NCBI RefSeq assembly: GCF_964204645.1
Contig: NC_134025.1
Span: 9,739,001 to 9,803,000 of the forward strand
Reading direction: 5' to 3'
Source: Tubulanus polymorphus
Taxonomy: Eukaryota > Nemertea > Palaeonemertea > Tubulaniformes > Tubulanidae
Length of the DNA stretch: 64,000 nt
Shown: one piece after another, positions 54,998 through 64,000 of the stretch
Position numbering within the stretch: the stretch's first letter is position 1
Layout: each line of letters opens with the position of its first letter
Notes under the pieces: model-generated
The model's input: only the letters and a program-made list of their open reading frames with translations
The model's database searches: none
What the model was told of the DNA's origin: nothing
Program-made: the position numbers and the translations under genes

Positions 54998-56539
54998 TAT
55001 CTATTTAAACATAAAATGATAAATAAAGTTTTTAACAGATAAATCACCACAAATTACACCAATAAATTCAAATAAAACTCACCACGTCTGACTTGTGTTT
55101 GATTTGTAGAACGCAATGTTTTCTGTTTGCAGATTTGCTGATATTCAGTTTCATTTTGGCCACTAAAGTAGAAAAGTTGCATAATTTTGCCGGTACTTTC
55201 TTCAAATGAGAGGATCTAAATCAATGTCCATCATTTACAAATCTTCAGTGAATTCCTAGAGTTTACTGTACACAAATTCTGTCAAAGGTTCCGCTTATTG
55301 GCCCCTAAAATACAAATGCATAAATGCTATAAATTGTCAGTTAAGCTGTTATGAAATGAGTGCCGTTTCAGATTGAAGCTCACCAGCTTTCATCTCACTT
55401 ATTTGCAGAATTATCAGGATGCATGTGAGGATGATCTAGCAATATGTTCAAGTTAAACTTTCAACCGGGTCTTACGAGCTGTAAATTCTGGTGTGGATTT
55501 TATTCTGTGAGAAATTGATAATAGTGAAATTAAGAAACATCACATATGTGTCGGCTTTTCTGAAAATTACTATTTTTCTTACCCGTTTTCATTATTGTAG
55601 CAAATAGTCCACGATTTTTCCCAAGGAAGAGATTTTGAGCAGCACTTCTTACAAAGCTTTTGAGAGAATGACACATAAAAATACTGTATAGAATAATATA
55701 TTGCCAGGTTATTATCAAATAAGAGCACAGTGGAGTGATGAAAAACCCAGATTATCGGATTAGTTTAGTTCCATTTTGACCATGCATACTATTTCCATTT
55801 CAATTCCAAGAGCCGTAATGTCATGAAGTTAAGAGCACTGATGATTTCCTGAAAAAATTAAGACATAGATGATTGAAGCATACTGTTTTTACCAAGCAAG
55901 AACCAGGTTGAATTATGCAGAGAAAATTACAAATATATAATACCACAAATAACTGCAATAAAATCGAAAACTCACCACTTCTGACTTCGAGTTTTTGCAG
56001 ATTTGCAATGGTTCACCTTCATTTTGGCCCCTAAAATACAAACGTCGTAGAGAAGCATACATTACATAAGTTGATATGAAATACAAGCAATTTCGAATCA
56101 TATCTCACCATTTTCCTCAACGTTTTTAAGCTAACAGTATTTGAGGTCAGCTGTTAGGCGCTAAAACCTCCATCGTTCTGTCCACTGTAAAAATATGTAT
56201 GAAAAACATAAGACGTTGATAATTTCAACTTCGATCAGGATTAAAATGATTGAAAACTTACCTCAAACTGTGTGACTCTGAAGAATGCTGTAGAGAAATT
56301 CATCATTAGCTTCGAACTTATCTTTTAGATAGTAGATTCTATTGCGTTTATTTCATTCTGAAAAGAAAAAGGAACAATAATAAATGACAAGTAACATCTC
56401 AAAGTTTTCAATCAATCAGATTATGTTCTTTCGATGTTCTTTCGTCACAATCAAATGTGTTCACAATTTTGCTGTAGATTTCGAACTGATTGAACAGTTA
56501 CAGATACGTGTTACATTGTGTGCAGATACAAAGTACAGA
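54998..56539. other. Non-coding DNA with repeated splice-like blocks on the - strand
   Basis: Two related segments (around 55060-55200 and 55940-56050) each hold, on the - strand, an acceptor, GGCCAAAATGAA, a short A-rich stretch and TGGTGAGTTTT. Further GGTGAG-type donors occur near 55380, 56105 and 56262. A third related block is at 46633-46990. No long frame is conserved, so this is either a lncRNA-like locus or old repeats. Confidence 0.45.
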
Positions 56540-56639
56540 TCACTACATTACTTCACCCTGTGATTGAACAGTGATTTGTTCTCTCATCTTCACAATTCCC
56601 ATCCGTCTAACTAAAACATCGTAACACTTCAACTTATCT

Positions 56640-56925
56640 AACCTCCAGTCCCAACCCTCCCAGACCCCATCCCTCCCCCCTCCCAGACCCTTCCCTCCCG
56701 CCCTCCCAGACCCCTTCCCTCCCGCCCTCCCAGACCCCTTCCCTCCCAACCTCCCAGACCCCTTCCCTCCCACCCTCCCAGACCCCTTCCCTCCCTCCCT
56801 ACCTCCCTCCCAGACCTAGCCTCCCTCAATGCCCACCCACCTAGCCTCCCTCAATGCCCTCCCATCAAGCCCTCCCTCAATGCCCACCCACCTAGCCTCC
56901 CTCAATGCCCTCCCACAAGCCTCAA
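56640..56925. repeat. C-rich minisatellite (polypyrimidine tract)
   Basis: Units of about 22-25 bp, CCTCCCAGACCCCTTCCCTC, occupy 56640-56815. A second array with units such as CTCCCTCAATGCCCACCCAC lies at 56815-56925. The complementary strand has many GGGAGGG runs and could form G-quadruplexes. The glycine-rich open frames on the - strand here are a product of the repeat. Confidence 0.9.
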
Positions 56926-57355
56926 CTCTTTCGTCTCTCCCTATGAGGTCACTCATCTGTATAATACCTCAAAATAGATTTGCCATTTTTCACGATCATA
57001 TCAATTGAATTAACAAATAGAAATACTTAATCGATTGCATCATTCACAAGACTCAAATGATCAAATACCAAGTTCACAAACCAATCATAATGTTAAAAAT
57101 CACAGGGCCTCATTGTTATAGATGATTCCTTTATGTTCACATAATTATCAATTGAGGAATTCATTAAAATTATCCCTTTCTATTTTTTCTTAGCCACAAC
57201 TAATAATCATATGTGACCATAATCCGCTGACATTATGTTGTGGATTGTTCATATCAATTTAAGTTTCACAGCATGTTGCTGTAAATAGATTTCATTTGTC
57301 AAATGGAATGAGTTTCAGTTAGGTGTTTCAAAACATTTTTTCAAGGGAGGGAGGT

Positions 57356-57529
57356 ATGGAGGGTTCACCAGAACCAGACCAAACCACTACTCACAATCGT
57401 GTGAGGAGGGCAAAACACAAACCAAGGACAAGAATGATGGCCGATTCGGATAGATCAAAAATTAACAAGGCTATTCATGTTGCTTCACGAATTCTTCATT
57501 CTCATTATGAAACAATCGTCGACCAATGA
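57356..57529 (+). CDS. Possible small coding exon, not recognised
   Basis: An open frame of 58 codons starts at an ATG and ends at TGA (57527-57529). The product is basic then hydrophilic (TTTHNRVRRAKHKPRTR, later INKAIHVASRILHSHYE). An acceptor-like CAAG lies just upstream and AATAAA follows near 57679. I know no family like it. It could be the last exon of a gene, or chance. Confidence 0.25.
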   Translation: MEGSPEPDQTTTHNRVRRAKHKPRTRMMADSDRSKINKAIHVASRILHSHYETIVDQ

Positions 57530-57829
57530 CAGTTGATAGTCAGATTAGACATTTCTATACTCTCTACTATTACTACTGCAAAAGGCTTTTAATGAGCAAG
57601 TTGTTTTATGGAATCCTATTCATAACATTTACCAATCAAGGCTTAACTACAGATATCGATATGTTATAAAATAGATAATAAACAATCTGTTTCATTATCT
57701 TTTTAAGTTACACTTGAACCCAGTGGAACGAATAAAACTCCAGCCATATTTCATCATTTACCATTTGCCATTTTTCCTTTTTTCTTTTTCACTGTTTTTT
57801 GTTTCAGCACACAGAATTATTTTGAGTTG

Positions 57830-58016
57830 AGGTAGGAATAGACCCCTGCCCGCCCTCTAAGCGTGCAGGACACTAAACCTTTGAATTGCTCTCAGACCCC
57901 ACTCTTTATATTCTTCTCTGTGTTTTTGAGTCGAGGTAGGAATAGACCCCTGCCGGCCATCTAGGCCAGCAGGACAATAAACCTTCGAATTGCTCTCAGA
58001 CCTCACTCTTTATATA
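57830..58016. repeat. Two-copy direct repeat of about 95 bp
   Basis: The block GAGGTAGGAATAGACCCCTG ... GAATTGCTCTCAGACC occurs at 57830-57915 and 57924-58016 with few changes. No coding potential. Confidence 0.85.
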
Positions 58017-58402
58017 AGCATTTTATGCTGCTTTGCATTCGCTTCATTTTTTTCTTTTCATATGGCTTTTTTTATTGGCTTTTCTCATTTTATCATTTGT
58101 CTTCTTACTGGCACTAACACGTTCCAACTGGGATCAAGTTTATATGTCAAATTTATACATCTTGTAGAGACAAGCAGCAATGAATCAATGACAGAAACAT
58201 CTTTTTCTATTTAGAGAATCCCTCACAGCTGCCAATAAACCAGTGGCAGCAGTAGCACTGATATACAATATTGTATACAGATGATTCTTACATTATCAAC
58301 GTCATTAATTCCACGTAAATCATTTCATTCTCAAATAGAATCGTGAAGACAACATAAATAACTTGTTCTTATAGACTTTATAGCTTTATAGCTTTAGACA
58401 TT

Positions 58403-58720
58403 CATTCATGGCCTTGGTTTGGTGACCAAAGAGTCAATGTTTGGTTTTGCGGCCCTGGTTTGGTGACCAAAGAGTCAACATTTGGTTCACAACACTGGTT
58501 TTGTGACCAAAAATTCAGTCTGGTTCACCGCCCTTATTTGGTGACGAAAGAGTCAAAATTTGGCCCATGGTTCTGATTTGGTGACTGCAGAGGAAAAATT
58601 TAGCTCATGGCTTTGGTTTGATAACAAGAGAATAAATTTGGCTCATTGCCCTCACTGAAAGGGCCAGGTTTGATATGCATAGATGCAGAGTTTGATTCGT
58701 GGCCCTGGTTCAGTAACTGT
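58403..58720. repeat. Degenerate ~48-bp minisatellite, six to seven units
   Basis: Units contain TTTGGTGACCAAAGAGTCAA followed by a TTTGGTTC or TTTGGCTC block. They decay from left to right (GGTGACGAAAGAG, GGTGACTGCAGAG, GATAACAAGAG). Confidence 0.8.
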
Positions 58721-59595
58721 ACTAAGTTGGCACTAAACTTAGAATAACTCAGAATTGATTCATTACATGCGGAGCACTTTTTAGCCATTTAATGGTTACA
58801 AATACTAATACACATGATATGAAATTGAGCGTAGCATCGCAGGTTTTGAAAACTGACCCATTATTAGATTGATCAGACACGGTCACCCATATGATCACAT
58901 GTATAAAGCTTAAGCGGGCCGCACACAAGCATCAAAGCCGCCACAACAAGCATGCCGGCGTCAAAATCACCTAGTTCTTGGGCAATTTTCAGGCATTTTT
59001 GCCACTTGCAGCTTCGACGCCTTTATCTAAAACATGCTTAATATTTCTGACATGGCGTGGCAAGTATGCCTGAGTGTGTAATGAGTGCCTTATTCTGAGT
59101 CTGCAGTGCTGCAGGATTTAGTTTCAATGCACATGCGTCGCGATCATTTTATTGATTAATTGGCCACATGACCATCAATAGTGGCAGATGCAGCACTTGA
59201 AGCTGCGTCGTTGTTGCTAGTGTTCGGGAAAAGTTTTGCCTTGCAGCGTAGTTGTAATTTGAGGCTAGTGTGCAGCCCCGCTTTCAGATTATACCCTGCG
59301 TTCACAATCGGTACTAATTAATAATGTCAAAAATAAGGAGCTAATTAGAGTCTGGAATAATGTATCGATCAAAGAGCTACGTTATATAAACTGACAAGTT
59401 GAACTACTGATAAAAAATTTCAAATACTTAAACTGCGGAGGATGAAATAACTATTATATAAACTGATATGATCGTGAAAAATGGCAAAATAATCTAACTG
59501 TCACAAAGAGAAATAGAACTAAACGTTGACAAAACACTTAGCGAATCCCATAATAATAACCACTATATTTATGACTATATTCTAATATTCATCTT
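58721..59595. other. Intergenic DNA
   Basis: No gene, RNA or clear repeat identified. Confidence 0.5.
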
Positions 59596-59789
59596 CAGGA
59601 TGAGAAATATAGCTGCAAAGCAGCGATAACAGGTTTTCTGCTTTAATGATTCTGCGATCTTAACAACTAACGATAATGGGTTTTCTGCATTAATGATTCG
59701 GACAGCAATATGGAAGCGTTTAAGGGACATGCCAGTTGCTAGTTGCTAATTGCCATATGCCATAGTTATTACTAGTTTGCTTATTGATA

Positions 59790-59940
59790 ATTGGTTGTTC
59801 GTCCGCTAGCGCCACCTCTGTGTATATTTCTGTTATTGATCCCCAGTATAAAACCATCCTCCCGGCAGGGACTCGAACCTGACGGTATCGAGATTGCCAC
59901 AGTACGAAACCCTGCCACACTATACCCACTGCGTACATAC
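59790..59940 (-). mobile_element. tRNA-derived SINE-like head
   Basis: On the - strand an A-box-like GTGGGTATAGTGTGG is followed about 50 bp later by a B-box GGTTCGAGTCCC inside CAGGTTCGAGTCCCTGCCGG. These are the internal RNA polymerase III promoter boxes of tRNA genes. The acceptor stem does not close as in a functional tRNA, so a SINE head is the better reading. Confidence 0.55.
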
Positions 59941-60872
59941 ACACGCAGCTTGTCACGCGCATTATGTCAGATTCAGATTCTGCATTACCAACTATTTCGT
60001 TCATTATAGTGCAATATCTGGCCGCTGCACGCACTGCCATTGATTTGTTTTCAATTGTTGCGGACCTCGTTGCGTAGCAACAATGATCCGTTATTTTTCA
60101 AAATGGAGTGATTGTTCTTTTTAGAAAAACATGACTTAAAAACGTTCACTAGCGCAAAACCTTTTTATTTTTCAAGATAAACCATCACAACCAGCGAGAA
60201 ACTTGTTGGAAATGTTCTGAAGTTTTAATTCATATAAAATATGATAAACGAAATCTGCTGTCTTTGAGTTAATTTCGAATTGCCCGCCGACTTACAGCCC
60301 CTGAACGTGCTATTTTCAGACAAAAAATGTCAACGATAAAATATTCTTAAAGGGTAACAAATTTGATATCGTAAATTGAGGACATTTGAAATGTTCTAAA
60401 ACCGCTTTCAAACGGTCGCCAGGCCATCGTAAACCCAACTTAAAGCGCGCTGAAAGTTTTGTGAATTCGGGCGTAATAGTCAGGACTTGACGGTTGAACT
60501 CGCATTCTGAATGGGGAAATGACTTAATTTTCAAATGCAAAATGTCAATATAAAAAGTATTTTCTTCAAATTTGAAAATTACTCACATCGAATGTTCGCA
60601 ATTTAAAATAATTGAATCTTCTTACAATATATATTGCCATGCATCATATTCCGATACAATTCGTTTTGAAATACGGTCCTTTCATATTTTAATAGGCACT
60701 TTTTAGTTTTGTTGATCGTTGTTCATGAGCATGCGCATTGTTGTTTGATCAGCAAAGTTGGTAATGCGGTATAAGCAGTTGGTCCTAGAGCCCCACCTAG
60801 ACACCCTTCACGGCTAGATATCCATTCAGAAACAATTCCTTAAATATATTCCTGGCTAAGATAATTTATAAG

Positions 60873-60974
60873 ATAAACATTTGTCATAAATGTTTTTCGC
60901 CTAAAGTGGTATATATATATATATACATATATATATACCACTTTAGGCGAAAAACATTTATGACAAATGTTTAT
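60873..60974. repeat. 102-bp near-perfect palindrome
   Basis: The left arm ATAAACATTTGTCATAAATG ... CTAAAGTGGTATATA pairs base for base with the right arm TATATACCACTTTAG ... CATTTATGACAAATGTTTAT. The centre is a (TA)n tract. Loop length is close to zero. Confidence 0.9.
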
Positions 60975-62045
60975 ATATATATATACAGCTTCTCACGACC
61001 TGTGGTTATAGGTCTGCATTAAAACTGATGAAAGAAGGAAAACTTAACTTTCTTTCATTTTAATTGCTAACCATAGTTAGATTTAATCTTAAGTTACTAA
61101 GCTTATAAAACGATGATTGTGAAGTAAGACCCCACACGGCAGTGCAGAGTCACACGCCATTTTGAAGAGCTTCTCGGGACCTGCGGTGACAAGTCTGCAT
61201 TAAAACTGATGACCTCTTTATAGTAATGGATATGAATGGGTGAAATGGATATGGACGGATTGAAAAAATGCTTAACTGGCAATGAGCATTTGACAAAAAG
61301 CATTCGGCAACTAGCAATTGGTAATTTGCAACTAGCAACTGGCATGTTTCTTTAGCCCTTCCATGGATTCACGTAGTGACGGGCTGATATCAGCGCGGGC
61401 TAGGTGACAAGTGAATTTTATGAACTGTATAAATTTGAATGGTTTCAATTCGAGGGTTTTTTTCTCCAACACAGGAGCGATAAATCTTTACGATAAATGT
61501 TTACGGCTCGGACAGCGCTTTCATAACGGCGATCCATCAAAATACAGCCGCAGTATTCGTAGATATGAAGGATCCGGATGATTTTATCGGAATCATATTT
61601 TTCGTAAGGAACGTATTTACAAGTACGTCTCATGCATTCGAAAGCCCGCACGTAAACTTAATAAATATTTATTGGATCGCATTTGTTATGAATGAATGCG
61701 AATATTAATTACACTCTAACCATTTGCATGGTATATGGAGGAAAAACAGTATTTACAATTAATTACAACATTACGCAATTACATTTTAACGGAGTTAATA
61801 AAAAAAGTTCACGCATTTCATACAAGTAAATTGCTAAGACCTTTAATAATTCTCATCACAGAAATAATCTTAGATCCGATGTGTAAATGTGCTTCCAGCA
61901 TGTGAGTGGACCCCTTAAAAGAGCCGTTTGTTCGTTCTTATGAACTGATTTTGACAAAACCTTTGTACGCCTCCAAGTACGAAATCTAATCCAGCAAGGC
62001 AGAAACCCGTTATCGCTGCTTTGTAGCTATATTTTTATCTCCGTA

Positions 62046-63904
62046 ACTAAGATGTATAAATGCGCTTTATCAAATTGTGAACTACTCACTCATAGTAATG
62101 GGAACTACTGTGAAAACTCAAGGTAAAACTACATCTGGTTCAAAAATATTTCCTGATATAAGTATAATTAGTTCACAGTGCCTTTAAATAATTCTGTTCA
62201 GAAAACAAGTAGTCATAGCTTGAAATATACTGACGTCAATACAATCCAATCAAAAATAAATGTTGCTGGATGTATCATAGAACAATAGTCAGTCTGTCTT
62301 TGTCAATCCGTGTCATCATTGTTCCACCTATAAATTGCAGTTTATTTCAGAAAATGTGTCCCCTTTTTGTGAAAACAAAAGATAGCATAACTAACTAAAA
62401 CAAAAATTTTATTTCATCACGCTGAAACTCTTAAATGTCGTTCTAACACGATTCATAACACGGAAGGTAAACGGATGATGATCGCGACATACGAATACGA
62501 ATATTTGTTACACTCCAAACATTTCCATGGTATCAAAAATTAATCAATTACATAAACATTAATAAAATCATTTAAAACTTATGGACTCATATGGACTCAT
62601 ACTCTACCACAGAGATTCAGAATTACGATTTAGACCAGACCTGCCACTGGTTTCAGTCCACATACATAGATTTGGACCGGACTTGGTTCGCTCTTTTAGA
62701 CCATGCCAAATAAGACCGGTCTACACTAGACCGGTCCAGTTTGGAAAGGTATTTTCGTCTGTGGGAACGCTAGGTCAATATTTGACCGGACCAAACTTAG
62801 ACCAGTCTAAATTTCGTCGTGTGAACGCACCTATTATCTCGACATAAAATAATTTACAAAGAATGAAAAAAATTTGGATTTATGTCGCAACAATAATTCG
62901 ACATGATATCGGGACGACATAAATAAAATTTTTATTTTTCACAAATGATATCCCCAGGTCGGCAGCGGACCTCAACGGAAAAACGAATTTCGAATTAAAG
63001 ACACAAAATTTCTGAATTTATGTATATATAATAACTCGACATGAAATCGGCAAAACTATTTATTAATTGTAAATGATTTTGTTGAAATATATCTCAACTA
63101 AAAAACTAAAAATAAAATTTTCATTTCTCATAAATGATGTCCCCAGGACGCTTTCGTAGATTACAATACAAATCACTTTTTCAATACATTCCATGCTCTA
63201 ATTTTCAAAATTAAAGAGTTGTCTTTGAATCCGCAGCCAAAGAGGAAGCAGCAATGAACATCGGGGGCGCACCTGGAATATTGGATCACTATGTGGCATG
63301 TGGCATGTTACTGCGGTCCAGCTGTCGTCAGCGAGCTTCGCAGGCGCGAAATACCAAAAGGCTGTCTGGGCAGCCTCCTTACGAAATATTGAAAAATCAG
63401 ATGAAAGTTGTTGCATTCTGAGCGCTTTCCTGGTTGAAATTAGGAATGAAATACGCTCACAATATCACCGTTTTGTGAACAATTCTTGGTGAGAAAATTC
63501 CAAGATCGTGACCCCTCCTGGACCGCCACAGAATGTGGACTGCATCTCAAAAAAAGTCCTCCTACTACAGTTCTTTAACTACCTACAGTCAGTATTTTGA
63601 ATGATATTCAAAGGAGCATATAAGAAAGTAGAATACAACTTTCTACTGGCAACATGTTCAAAAAGAAGCAGTATACCACCAGCTTTCAACAGCATTACGA
63701 AAATAATTGTTGATTAATTCAATTGCTCATTAAGCTATAGGCCTATATTGACTGACCGCTATCAGGGAGCAGTTTCTAATCATTCGAGTAAATTACTCAT
63801 TTAAGACCAAGTTGAATAACGGCCCTAAAGATTTGAAAAGTGCCCATTCAAAAATCAGGGGCAATTATCTCTTTAACGATTTAAAGAGAAGCAACAGTGA
63901 AATT
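62046..63904. other. Non-coding DNA
   Basis: No gene seen. There is a degenerate duplication around 62830-63150 (TTCGACATGATATC / CTCGACATGAAATC and ATGATATCCCCAGG / ATGATGTCCCCAGG). A run of GACCGGT-type bases lies at 62680-62790. The short open frames in it have no domain I recognise. Confidence 0.5.
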
Positions 63905-63998
63905 ACGCGCTCTAACCGGGGATCGAACCCGGGTCTAGTTGAAATCAATGCTATAAACCAGTAAAACTAATAGAACTAGCCCACTTAACCAGCTTGTC
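63905..63998 (-). mobile_element. tRNA-like sequence or SINE head
   Basis: On the - strand an A-box-like TGGTTAAGTGGGC near the window edge is followed about 55 bp later by GGGTTCGATCCCCGG, a good B-box in a T-arm. The 5' acceptor strand does not pair with the bases after the T-arm (GAGCGCG). A tRNA-derived SINE or tRNA pseudogene is likely. Confidence 0.5.
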
Positions 63999-64000
63999 AT

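Larger units (their letters stand above)
59710..61368. mobile_element. Inner inverted-repeat pair, about 1.66 kb element
   Basis: The left arm near 59712-59757 (ACATGCCAGTTGCTAGTTGC) and right arm near 61315-61368 (complement GCAACTAGCAACTGGCATGT) match over about 45 bp with a few differences. The interior holds a tRNA-like head, a 102-bp palindrome and a repeated block (CTTCTC..GACCTG at 60990 and 61169), but no protein gene. Confidence 0.55.
59596..62045. mobile_element. Outer inverted-repeat pair, about 2.45 kb apart
   Basis: The left sequence near 59605-59640 (AAATATAGCTGCAAAGCAGC) has its complement near 62000-62045 (GCTGCTTTGTAGCTATATTT), with further matching bases on each side. A partial direct copy of the left end follows at 59660-59700. 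These may be TIRs of a non-autonomous element that contains the inner pair. No transposase and no verified target duplication. Confidence 0.5.

Noticed and set aside
56543-56829. Glycine-rich repeat proteins on the - strand
   Set aside because: The frames come only from the C-rich minisatellite and change composition with each frame.
56640-58720. CRISPR-like array (repeats with spacers)
   Set aside because: Repeats are contiguous, degenerate minisatellites in eukaryotic DNA, with no unique spacers and no cas genes.
59790-59940. Functional tRNA gene
   Set aside because: A- and B-box are present but the acceptor stem does not pair and no proper anticodon arm is visible; a SINE head fits better.
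63905-63998. Functional tRNA gene at the right edge
   Set aside because: The T-arm is good but the acceptor stem does not close with the 5' part visible before the window ends.

Overview
The window is animal nuclear DNA. Genes have many short exons with GT-AG introns, intergenic DNA is A+T-rich, and there is a dense mixture of eukaryotic transposable elements. The gene content (a spectrin gene, an expanded cluster of FMRFamide-receptor-like class A GPCRs, DIRS-type retrotransposons, pogo/Tigger-like elements, 154-bp tandem repeats inside a Helentron-like element) fits a marine invertebrate, most likely a lophotrochozoan such as a nemertean, annelid, brachiopod or mollusc. The phylum is an inference. 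Nothing is bacterial or viral.

Region 1 (249-14418, + strand) is the 3' part of a beta-type spectrin gene. I can trace 34 exons with one continuous reading frame (8202 nt). They encode about 21 spectrin repeats, a basic linker, a PH domain and a lysine/histidine-rich tail. More than 17 repeats points to beta-heavy spectrin. The actin-binding CH domains lie off the left edge.

Region 2 (17574-34885, all - strand) is a cluster of eight intronless rhodopsin-family receptors. Two are separate receptors, and one of these is split by a 1455-bp inverted-repeat transposon with a 6-bp target duplication. Five are copies in a tandem array with a period of about 2.26 kb; the two youngest encoded proteins differ at only two residues. 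One is a divergent relative of the array. The array and its relative lack the usual TM3 cysteine and the DRY motif.

Region 3 (35473-38219, + strand) holds a small five-exon gene for a secreted, cysteine-rich repeat peptide. Each of the three last exons encodes one repeat of about 29 residues. A decayed extra repeat exon lies 1.7 kb downstream. I do not recognise the family. It is the best candidate here for an undescribed gene family.

Region 4 (about 40.1-55.0 kb) is a nest of mobile elements: LINE fragments, pogo/Tigger-like TIR elements, two broken DIRS retrotransposons (one with a 446-bp perfect inverted duplication), a mini-element made of DIRS ends, and two copies of a repeat with 154-bp tandem units. 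One TIR pair (47229 and 54995) brackets much of the nest, and the DNA on both sides of it is related.

Region 5 (55.0-64.0 kb) has no confident protein gene. It contains duplicated blocks with splice-like signals on the - strand, C-rich and 48-bp minisatellites, nested inverted-repeat elements, a 102-bp palindrome and two tRNA-derived SINE-like heads.
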